A stretch of DNA of 9,458 nt from contig CAJZFF010000045.1 of NCBI GenBank assembly GCA_915069725.1, forward strand, positions 1-9,458. The letters run 5' to 3'. The notes under the pieces are model-generated. The model was not told the origin of the DNA, did not search any database, and saw only the letters and a program-made list of their open reading frames with translations. This stretch comes from an uncultured Actinomyces sp. (GTDB lineage: Bacteria; Actinomycetota; Actinomycetes; Actinomycetales; Actinomycetaceae). Of this stretch, positions 1 through 5,867 are shown in pieces. Made by a program: the position numbers and the translations under genes. How positions within the stretch are numbered: position 1 is the first letter of the stretch; every line of letters begins with the position of its first letter.

Positions 1-708
1 GGCGGAGAGGATCGTCGCGGCCGACGTGGAGACGACGGCGAGAACCACGTAGCAGATGCCGAGAACCGAGACCCACGGCATCGCCGGCTGGATCCGGGCC
101 ACCTGCCGGTGGAAGAAGACGTTGCAGGCCAGGCCTGCGCCCACCGGCAGCAGCACGATCTGCACGATCGACAGCGCCATCGACCCGGCCGGTACCCGCA
201 TGTAGGTGCCGGCCAGCCACAGGGTCAGCAGCGGGGTGACGATGGGAGCCAGCATCGTCGAGAAGGCGGTCATCGACACCGAAAGCGCCGTGTTGCCCTT
301 GGCCAGGTAGCTGACCACGTTCGACGTCGTCCCACCGGGCACGCAGCCGATGAGAATGATGCCCACCTTGAGCTCGGGGGACAGCGGAAGCAGGTTCGCC
401 ACGCTCCAGCCCACCAGCGGCATGACCGCGTACTGGCTGAGGACGCCCAGAATGACCGGCTTCGGGTGGCGGGCGATCATCGTGAAGTCCGGGATGGACA
501 GGGTCATCCCCATCCCCAGCATCGTGACGGCCAGCAACGGCGTCATGTAACCGGCCAATGGCACGAAGGTGGAGGGCGAGAAGAAGGCGGCGAGGAAGGC
601 GCCGAACATGATGAGCGGGAAGACCGTCACCGCGATGCGGGCGCTGCGGTCCTGCCTCCTCTCGGAGGCCGCGTCGGTGTCAGCGCCTGTATCAGGAGGG
701 GGTGTCAT
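1..708 (-). CDS. Bile acid:sodium symporter (BASS) family transporter, C-terminus missing
   Basis: The reverse strand is open from an ATG at 708 to the window edge, giving 236 residues. Family members are usually about 300-330 aa, so roughly the last quarter lies outside. BASS proteins are polytopic inner-membrane carriers that usually couple uptake of bile acids, pyruvate, pantothenate or other organic anions to sodium; the substrate cannot be read from this sequence. Seen here: a short charged cytoplasmic N-terminus (residues 1-24), then alternating hydrophobic segments from about residue 25 onward. The family signature is at residues 121-139 (GCVPGGTTSNVVSYLAKGN), followed by an ALSVSMTAFST stretch. 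An earlier conserved helix reads LLAVTMLGMGMTL (58-70). The start is supported by a GAGG ribosome binding site in the reverse complement of about 715-718. The gene is 196 nt downstream of the kinase gene on the same strand, too far to assume an operon. The family call is firm; the substrate is unknown. Confidence 0.9.
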   Translation of the reverse strand, partial: MTPPPDTGADTDAASERRQDRSARIAVTVFPLIMFGAFLAAFFSPSTFVPLAGYMTPLLAVTMLGMGMTLSIPDFTMIARHPKPVILGVLSQYAVMPLVGWSVANLLPLSPELKVGIILIGCVPGGTTSNVVSYLAKGNTALSVSMTAFSTMLAPIVTPLLTLWLAGTYMRVPAGSMALSIVQIVLLPVGAGLACNVFFHRQVARIQPAMPWVSVLGICYVVLAVVSTSAATILSA

Positions 709-904
709 GGGATGCCTCGGATCATCGATGGAGCGTCAGCGGGGATACGTGCGGGGACGATAGTCCGAGGAGTGGAACGTCGCCGTCTCAGTCCATCGTG
801 CGGACGCACCTGAGCGTCGAGTGCTGAGGGCTCGGAACGGGCCGCTGACCGTGATCCGTGTCTGTGGCCTCGCGGGCTCTTTGGGGTCGGCGCAGGCCGG
901 GGCT
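709..904. other. Intergenic spacer between symporter and kinase genes
   Basis: This 196-nt spacer separates two minus-strand genes. It must hold the symporter's ribosome binding site (GAGG on the minus strand, about 715-718) and probably its promoter, but I see no convincing -35/-10 pair and no strong terminator hairpin for the kinase. Open frames crossing it on the plus strand look like shadows of the flanking genes. Confidence 0.5.
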
Positions 905-1621
905 CTACTCGAGGTCGTCGGCGGTGTCGTCGTCGACGACGCCGGACTCGGGTTCATCCTCGGGCTCACGCCACACCTCATCGCAGCGGTGGACGCTCGT
1001 GGCGATGAGGCGAGCATTGGGTAGATCCACGGTGCGCACCCAGTGGCCGGCCGCCAGCGGGTTCTTACCGAATTCCTCGTGGCGGTTGATGAGCCGCAGC
1101 ACGAGCACCTCCTCGGGCACGTCAATGTGGATGAGTAGGTCGATCCGCTCGCGCGCCGCACCCCACCCTCGCGTCTCGAGCGCGAGGTAGTTGCCCTCGG
1201 TCACGACGACGCCGGTGCCGCTGACGATGCTCCCGGCCGCCACGGACTCGTGCAGATCACGCCGGTAGGCCGGGGCGAAGACTTGTGGGGCGCCGTCGGC
1301 CCGCACCCGGTCCAGGGTTGCCAGATATCCCTCGACGTCGAAGGTGTCAGGTGCCCCCTTGCGGTTGCGGCGCCCCAGCTCGTCCAGGACGGCGTTGGAC
1401 AGGTGGAAGCCGTCCATGGCGACCAGTCCGGCGAAGACGCCCGCCGCCTTCAGGTCGGTCTTCAGCTGCTCGGCGATCGTTGATTTTCCCGAACCAGGAG
1501 CCCCCACGAGCCCGACGACGAGGCGCTCAGGCGCGTCGTCGGCTGTCAACCGCTGCGTGAGCTGGTCGACGAGGTTGCTGACCAGGGTGGGGATCTCGCC
1601 CACCCGAACCGAGGGACTCAT
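905..1621 (-). CDS. P-loop nucleoside/pantothenate kinase-like protein (YggC-like)
   Basis: This complete 238-aa protein matches the roughly 240-aa size of the YggC-like branch of the phosphoribulokinase/uridine kinase/pantothenate kinase superfamily. Such enzymes move a phosphate from ATP to a small hydroxylated substrate in the cytoplasm; for this branch the substrate is not settled. Seen here: Walker A GAPGSGKST at residues 40-48; MDGFH at 69-73, where the Asp is the likely catalytic or Mg-binding residue; RKGAPDTFD at 87-95, the substrate-side loop of the family; PAYRRDLHE at 117-125; and EGNY at 142-145. A C-terminal lid-like region contains NRHEEFGKNP. The last 20 or so residues are very acidic (DEPESGVVDDDTADD) and probably disordered. 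No Shine-Dalgarno sequence precedes the ATG at 1621. Instead a GATAAT box lies 6 nt upstream, so translation may be leaderless. The superfamily is clear; the physiological substrate is not. Confidence 0.88.
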   Translation of the reverse strand: MSPSVRVGEIPTLVSNLVDQLTQRLTADDAPERLVVGLVGAPGSGKSTIAEQLKTDLKAAGVFAGLVAMDGFHLSNAVLDELGRRNRKGAPDTFDVEGYLATLDRVRADGAPQVFAPAYRRDLHESVAAGSIVSGTGVVVTEGNYLALETRGWGAARERIDLLIHIDVPEEVLVLRLINRHEEFGKNPLAAGHWVRTVDLPNARLIATSVHRCDEVWREPEDEPESGVVDDDTADDLE

Positions 1622-1627
1622 GAATCT

Positions 1628-1633
1628 ATTATC
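1628..1633 (-). promoter_or_regulatory. Putative -10 box for a leaderless kinase transcript
   Basis: On the minus strand this reads GATAAT (5 of 6 matches to TATAAT), with 6 nt (1622-1627) between it and the A of the ATG at 1621. That spacing would put transcription initiation at the start codon, as in the leaderless mRNAs common in actinobacteria. No purine-rich ribosome binding site is present. A TTGACT hexamer (minus strand, 1636-1641) sits only 2 nt upstream, so it cannot act as a normal -35; it lies in an imperfectly symmetric TTAGTTGACTGA element (1634-1645) that could instead bind a regulator. Confidence 0.4.
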
Positions 1634-1842
1634 TCAGTCAACTAAGTGCCTGAGGGACAGGTGCGGCATCTGCGTCCGTCGTGACGCGCGGAGCGGAGCG
1701 GTGGCCGGCTGGACGGCGGAATTGCGGGCGACACCGCCGATGATTGGTTGTTGGCCGCAGTCTCAAGGCCGGCGACGGAACGGGCCGGGGTGCTCACCGT
1801 TAATATTCCATTCCGCCCACCCGTTTGATTAGCGATGAAGTC

Positions 1843-1860
1843 GTCATCATCGTCATCATT
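1843..1860 (+). repeat. 9-bp tandem direct repeat GTCATCATC/GTCATCATT
   Basis: Two adjacent copies differ only at the last base. They lie about 50 nt upstream of the putative -35 of the surface protein gene, in noncoding DNA. They could be an activator or repressor half-site pair or simple slipped-strand repetition; only the repeat itself is certain. Confidence 0.5.
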
Positions 1861-1910
1861 CCGAGGCGAAACGGCTGCTGATTCGTAACCCTAGCCTGAG
1901 ATTTTCGCCA

Positions 1911-1939
1911 TTGATACCAGTAAATATAGAACTTAAGTT
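1911..1939 (+). promoter_or_regulatory. Putative promoter of the surface protein gene
   Basis: TTGATA (1911-1916, 5 of 6 matches to TTGACA) is followed by a 17-nt AT-rich spacer and TAAGTT (1934-1939, 3 of 6 matches to TATAAT). A start site near 1946 would give a leader of about 40 nt that ends in the GAAAGG ribosome binding site. The -35 is good and the -10 poor, so a regulator may be needed or a nearby hexamer (TATAGA, 1925-1930) may serve instead. Confidence 0.45.
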
Positions 1940-1940
1940 C
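1929..1940. promoter_or_regulatory. Perfect 12-bp palindrome GAACTTAAGTTC, candidate operator
   Basis: The 12 bases are exactly self-complementary and cover the putative -10 hexamer of the surface protein promoter, where a bound repressor would block RNA polymerase. The outer halves GAAC-N4-GTTC match the invariant core of the LexA SOS box of Gram-positive bacteria, but the central TTAA does not fit the RNRY preference of the Bacillus box. LexA is one candidate; another dimeric repressor is equally possible. Confidence 0.45.
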
Positions 1941-1985
1941 GTCACCGCATCAATTGAGTGCCGGACTTCTCCCGAAAGGTTTGCC

Positions 1986-4598
1986 GTGTCAAAGATCCCT
2001 CCCCCCAGAGCGCTCAGAGCGCCTGCGCGTGTCACAGGTGCTCTCCTCCTGCTCGTGGTGATGGTCGCTGCGATGCTGACGGTCCTGCCCATGCAGGCCC
2101 GAGCCGCCATCAACCCGAAGATCACCATCTCCGACCTGTCACTGACCCCCTCCAACGCCACCGGCGAGGAGGACCCGACCAAGACCGCGGTTCAGAGCGG
2201 TGACTACCTCAAGCTGAAGTTCAGCTGGGATGCCAGCAAGGCCCAGGCCAAGGGCGGGGACTCCTTCGAGATCGCACTGCCCGAGCAGGTCCGCAGCAAG
2301 GACAAGATCACTGAGCCGATGATGCTCAACCACGATGGCGTCAGCACGCAGGTGGGTGAGTGCTCGGTGGCCGAGCGTAAGATCACCTGCACCTTCAACA
2401 GTGAGCTCGACAAGATCGTCGCCCAGGGCTTCAAGGACCTGCGGGGTAACGGGACGTCACTGGTGGTGGCCAACGGGGCCTCGGATCTGCCCAACCTGTC
2501 GATCAAGGCCAACGGCGTGGACACTCCCGTGGCCGTTCCCGGCGGCAAGATCGGCGCGTACGTCGAAGGTCCCTACAAGCCGGAGAAGGTCACCAAGTGG
2601 GCCAGCGACCTGACCGCTGACTCCGACAAGATTGCCTGGCAGCTGATCTTCGGTCCTGACCAGATCAAGGCGGCTCTCGAGGAGAACGGTCAGTCGCTGA
2701 CCGTGGACGGCAAGACCCGCTCGACCATCATGTTCACCGATGAGCTCGGCCCCGGGCAGAAGTACGTCGCCGACAAGAGCAGGTGGAGGCTGGAGACCGG
2801 CACCTCCGAGAGCAAGAGTGCCAGCTCCGGCCAGCTCACGGACGCCTCCGGCGCCGACCAGAACACCAACGCGGGAGACTTCGACCTCGATGTCACCTTC
2901 AATGGCGATGTCGCCTTCGTCAAGGTGACCGGTCCCTTCGCGCCGCGCAGCAACTACATCGTCCGCTACGAGTCGACCCCCGACACCGACAACGGCAAGG
3001 TTCAGGCGGGTGTGCGGTACAAGAACGACGCCACCGCGCTGGGAACCAGCCTGCGGGGCTCCTACGCGGTGCACTACGCCTCATCCTTCTCCATTAACGT
3101 TGAGATGAAGCCCGGCTTCGGTGGATTCGAGATCACCAAGCTCCTCACCGGGACCGAGACCGGCAAGGTGCCGGCGGACACCACCTTCAAGGTCAGTGTC
3201 AACTACGACCTGCCCGGTGACGCGAAGGCAAGCGCCTACCCGGGTTGGAAAGCCCCGGGTACCCTCAACCAGGACCGTACTGGCGGCGACCTGGAAATGA
3301 CCCTCAACATCGGTGCGAAGACCGTGTTCAAGGAAATCTTCCCCACCGGAACGGTCCTCACGTTCAACGAGGACCCGACGAACGCCTCGGCCACTCCCGA
3401 AGGTGTCGTCTGGGGCAAGCCGGCCTTCATGGTGAACGGCCAGAGCACCAACACCGCGACCGTTGAGGAGCAGATGCTCGAGACCGTGACGCTGAGCAAC
3501 TCCGCCGACGCCGTGCCCGTGGATCACGGTGACTTCACGATCACGAAGGCCCTGGCCGGCGACGGCGACTTCAGTAACTCCACCTTCCTGTTCACCTACA
3601 GCTGCACTGACAACACCACGGGCTTCCTGATGGTGAAGGGCGGGAAGACCTCGGAGCACTCCGAGGAGGTCCAGGCGGGCTCGACCTGCACCGTCACCGA
3701 GGTCACCGATTCCGCCTTCCGGACGGGGTACACGCTGACCGCCCCGGAGCCGCAGACCGTCGCCATCACGAAGGATCAGACGGCTGAGGTGAAGATGACC
3801 AACACCTACACGAAGGCCAAGGGCTCGTTCTCGGTGACCAACACCGCCACGGGTGCTCCCGTGGGCGACAAGGAGTTCACCTTTACCTACACCTGCGACA
3901 ACGGGCAGAAGGGCGACCTCAAGGTCAAGGCCGATGGCACGGCGGTCAACGGTCCGGAGCTGCCCGTGGGCACGGAGTGCACCATTGAGCAGGACGTGAA
4001 CAAGGCTCAGGTCGACGGGTACTCCCTCAAGGCCCCTGCGTCTCAGAAGGTGACTATTGGCGAGAAGATGCTCGACCTGAAGTTCGCCGGTATGTACACC
4101 TCGCTCGCCGTGCCGACGCCGACGCCGAGCGCTGACGCGACTGCGGAGCCTTCCGCTGAGCCGAGTGCTGCGCCGAGTGCGGACCCGGCTGACAAGCCGG
4201 CCGCTGACGCGAAGGCCGACCCGAACGCCAAGCCCAGTGCTGACGCGACCGCTACGCCGAGCGCCGAGGCGACTACGGAGCCGACCGCGGAGGAGACTGC
4301 TACGCCGAGCGCCAGTGCCGGCTCTGACGTGAACGAGGACCCGAACGCTGATGCGTATGCGGACCCGGACGCCACGCCCAGCGCGAGCAGTTCCGCCACG
4401 GCCAGTGACTTGCCGTCCGGTGCGGATCAGCAGGTCACGCCCACCAGTCCGGCGGCGCCGGCCCCGGCCGATGGGGCGCCGAGCGGTTCGGCGGGCGGTC
4501 CGCTGGCCAGCACCGGTGTCAGGATCGGTCTGCCTCTGGGCATCGCCGTGGTCGCTGTGATGGGAGGGGCTCTGCTGGTGAGCCGCCGCCGCGCCTGA
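1986..4598 (+). CDS. Sortase-anchored (LASTG) adhesin-like surface protein with DUF5979-type domains
   Basis: An 870-aa secreted wall-anchored protein, probably an adhesin. The start chosen is GTG 1986, since GAAAGG (1974-1979) lies 6 nt upstream and the signal peptide then begins properly; the frame extends upstream to a TTG at 1911 that looks like a -35 element. Architecture: signal peptide 1-40 (basic n-region, long hydrophobic core, ARA before cleavage). Residues 41 to about 376 are a beta-rich region resembling the paired Ig-like adhesion domains of MSCRAMM adhesins, with Cys126/Cys135 likely disulfide-linked. Three related domains, DUF5979/Cna-B-like, follow at about 377-512, 514-612 and 613-703. 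The last two have Cys pairs with identical spacing (540/568 and 637/665). A Pro/Ala/Ser/Thr/Asp-rich stalk (about 710-839) precedes LASTG (840-844), a hydrophobic helix and a terminal RRRA. LAXTG signals are typically processed by class E sortases. The ligand is unknown. It appears to be a single-gene unit ended by a strong hairpin. Confidence 0.88.
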   Translation: MSKIPPPRALRAPARVTGALLLLVVMVAAMLTVLPMQARAAINPKITISDLSLTPSNATGEEDPTKTAVQSGDYLKLKFSWDASKAQAKGGDSFEIALPEQVRSKDKITEPMMLNHDGVSTQVGECSVAERKITCTFNSELDKIVAQGFKDLRGNGTSLVVANGASDLPNLSIKANGVDTPVAVPGGKIGAYVEGPYKPEKVTKWASDLTADSDKIAWQLIFGPDQIKAALEENGQSLTVDGKTRSTIMFTDELGPGQKYVADKSRWRLETGTSESKSASSGQLTDASGADQNTNAGDFDLDVTFNGDVAFVKVTGPFAPRSNYIVRYESTPDTDNGKVQAGVRYKNDATALGTSLRGSYAVHYASSFSINVEMKPGFGGFEITKLLTGTETGKVPADTTFKVSVNYDLPGDAKASAYPGWKAPGTLNQDRTGGDLEMTLNIGAKTVFKEIFPTGTVLTFNEDPTNASATPEGVVWGKPAFMVNGQSTNTATVEEQMLETVTLSNSADAVPVDHGDFTITKALAGDGDFSNSTFLFTYSCTDNTTGFLMVKGGKTSEHSEEVQAGSTCTVTEVTDSAFRTGYTLTAPEPQTVAITKDQTAEVKMTNTYTKAKGSFSVTNTATGAPVGDKEFTFTYTCDNGQKGDLKVKADGTAVNGPELPVGTECTIEQDVNKAQVDGYSLKAPASQKVTIGEKMLDLKFAGMYTSLAVPTPTPSADATAEPSAEPSAAPSADPADKPAADAKADPNAKPSADATATPSAEATTEPTAEETATPSASAGSDVNEDPNADAYADPDATPSASSSATASDLPSGADQQVTPTSPAAPAPADGAPSGSAGGPLASTGVRIGLPLGIAVVAVMGGALLVSRRRA
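4131..4248 (+). repeat. Degenerate repeats encoding the wall-spanning stalk
   Basis: The stalk-coding DNA reuses short words. GCTGACGCGA occurs exactly at 4131-4140, 4203-4212 and 4239-4248, with further near-repeats encoding PSAD, PSAE and PTAE units out to about 4390. Such low-complexity DNA can change length by slippage, so stalk length may vary between strains (inference). Confidence 0.55.
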
Positions 4599-4635
4599 CG
4601 TCGGCCCCCAGTCCCCACCTCTCACAGGGATAGAT

Positions 4636-4676
4636 CCCCGGGCCCACCTGAGTTCCGCACTCAGGTGGGCTCGGGG
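4636..4676 (+). terminator. Strong hairpin terminator after the surface protein gene
   Basis: Arms 4636-4653 and 4659-4676 form an 18-bp stem with one G-U pair (4641 with 4671) around the loop TCCGC. The inner 11 bp (CCCACCTGAGT and its complement) are perfect. It starts 37 nt after the stop codon. The run after it is CTTCCTG rather than a U-tract, as is common in high-GC actinobacteria. Confidence 0.85.
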
Positions 4677-4761
4677 CTTCCTGCGCCCTAGCAGCCGCAC
4701 AGGACGGACAGGGGAACAATCCCCATCCCGTGCGCTGGGGCTGAGGCCCTACGGTGGCGCC

Positions 4762-4845
4762 ATGGCTCATCGTCGACGCAGCGTCATCCGGTTCCTGTTC
4801 ATCGCGCTCTTCCTGGCGCGTTCGGGTGAGTCGGTCCGGTTGTGA
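4762..4845 (+). CDS. Possible 27-aa hydrophobic leader peptide
   Basis: ATG 4762 to TGA 4845 encodes 27 residues: MAHRRR, a hydrophobic stretch SVIRFLFIALFLA, then a polar tail ending SVRL. It resembles a bare signal or membrane anchor and matches no family I recognise. A GGTGG sequence (4753-4757) lies just upstream. Alternatively TACGGT (4750-4755), 6 nt before the ATG, could be a -10 for a leaderless transcript. Its stop overlaps the GTG start of the downstream lipoprotein by 4 nt (GTGA), the classic geometry of translational coupling, and that lipoprotein has no well-spaced ribosome binding site of its own. It could equally be a chance ORF or the remnant of another signal peptide. Confidence 0.35.
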   Translation: MAHRRRSVIRFLFIALFLARSGESVRL

Positions 4846-5792
4846 CGGGGATGGCGGTAGGAAAAGCCCTCCCGAGGCGCACGATTCTGGTCGGTGCCGG
4901 CGCCTTGGTGCTGCCGGTAATGTCGGGCTGCGGGTCGCTGGCTCCGGAGAATATCCAGGCTCGGCATCAAATCGAAAAGTCCTTGAAGAGCTTCCATGCC
5001 GTCAAATCAGTAAATGTGGAGCTGGATTCCAACTTCACCGCAGGTGACTCCTGGTCCGTCCTGATCCTCCTTAACAAAAATCCTGGGCGAGAAGAGACTC
5101 TTGCCGTCCTTAAAGGCGGTTATGATCGGGTTGTGCAGGTGGTGGAGGATGACTTTGCCAGTGTGTCGGCATCATGGGTGCAGAACGGGGCCTCTGTGTC
5201 GTGGCCGATCTCAGCGAATGAGCCGAATGGGGCAGAACTCGATTATCTGAGAGAGCTGGCGAAGCCCGGTCGAGGCACCATGAGTGCTGGTCGTGGTCGT
5301 ATCTCGGTAAGTCGAGGAGTGGTGAAGGAGTTTCCGGCTGACCTTATTGTGACGCCACGATCTGGAGTGGGTGTGAGTGACAGCTTTGAGCTTGATGGTA
5401 TGACTATTCGGGCAGTTTCCGATACCGTTGACCTCAGTCCCATTCCTCTCCGAAAGGTTGTGGAGGCTATCGACTCCAAATATCGGGAAGGAGCTGTCGT
5501 TGAGCTCACAGATGACAATATCGTGAGTGGAAGCATATCGCTAGACGTTGCTGCTTTTGGAAAAGAGTCTGACGGGCTTGACGTCGCCGCAGCAGCGAAA
5601 GTTCTCAATGTCGTCTCAGGAAATCAGCTGCTTCAAGAGCTTGGCCTCACGACCGCATGGAACACGAGTGCTGCCAGTCGAGAAGGCGTGTTCTTCCACA
5701 TGAAAGCGGGTGCTTTCGATGCCGGAGACCCACCGGAAGAGGGCGCGAAGATACTTGCAGCAGCACAGAAGTCTGCCTCCGATTCGTCGTAA
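4842..5792 (+). CDS. Lipoprotein of unknown function, first of a tandem paralogous pair
   Basis: 316 aa from GTG 4842, or 313 aa from ATG 4851. The N-terminus has PRRTIL (twin-arginine-like, residues 11-16), a hydrophobic core, and MSGC with the putative lipidated Cys at residue 30, so the product is probably exported and anchored to the outer face of the membrane. The -3 residue is Met, a weaker lipobox than usual. I recognise no catalytic family. The mature part is mixed alpha/beta-looking, with a near-N-terminal block (IEKSLKSFHAVKSVNVELDSNF) and a C-terminal block (FHMKAGAFDAGDPPEEGAKI) that are both matched in the next gene. Base composition is clearly lower in GC than in its neighbours: the line 5401-5460 is about 52% GC, and rare-looking ATA and CTA codons occur near 5532-5543. 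The gene probably shares a transcript with the downstream paralog (75-nt gap). GTG is preferred because of the GTGA overlap with the small upstream ORF. Confidence 0.85.
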   Translation: MTGMAVGKALPRRTILVGAGALVLPVMSGCGSLAPENIQARHQIEKSLKSFHAVKSVNVELDSNFTAGDSWSVLILLNKNPGREETLAVLKGGYDRVVQVVEDDFASVSASWVQNGASVSWPISANEPNGAELDYLRELAKPGRGTMSAGRGRISVSRGVVKEFPADLIVTPRSGVGVSDSFELDGMTIRAVSDTVDLSPIPLRKVVEAIDSKYREGAVVELTDDNIVSGSISLDVAAFGKESDGLDVAAAAKVLNVVSGNQLLQELGLTTAWNTSAASREGVFFHMKAGAFDAGDPPEEGAKILAAAQKSASDSS

Positions 5793-5867
5793 CGGGAGCA
5801 TGAATCTGATGGTTCCCTGTGACAGGAGAGTGCGGCAGGTGTTCTCGATGCAACGGAGTGACGTCTG

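Larger units (their letters stand above)
1622..1985. other. Divergent intergenic region between kinase and surface protein genes
   Basis: This 364-nt stretch has no credible gene. The kinase end carries the GATAAT box and the TTAGTTGACTGA element. The middle (about 1650-1800) is GC-rich, with only a weak 6-bp inverted repeat (1714-1719 with 1734-1739). A 9-bp direct repeat lies at 1843-1860. The surface-protein side (1895-1945) is clearly AT-rich and holds the likely promoter and the 12-bp palindrome. Confidence 0.6.

Noticed and set aside
726..798. A 7-bp inverted repeat, CGATGGA (726-732) and TCCATCG (792-798)
   Set aside because: The arms are short and 59 nt apart; such a pair is expected by chance and suggests no terminator or operator.
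109..813. A 234-codon plus-strand open frame
   Set aside because: It is antisense to the BASS transporter, whose signature motifs are unmistakable, and it translates to a His/Gly/Arg-rich shadow.
1911..1985. A TTG start at 1911 adding 25 residues to the surface protein
   Set aside because: The TTG belongs to a TTGATA -35-like hexamer, has no ribosome binding site, and would place 25 residues before a normal signal peptide; GTG 1986 has GAAAGG at the right distance.
3081..4700. A 539-codon open frame on the minus strand opposite the surface protein
   Set aside because: It lies antisense to a convincing secreted protein, crosses its terminator, and gives an Arg/Gly/Val-rich low-complexity product typical of antisense frames in high-GC DNA.
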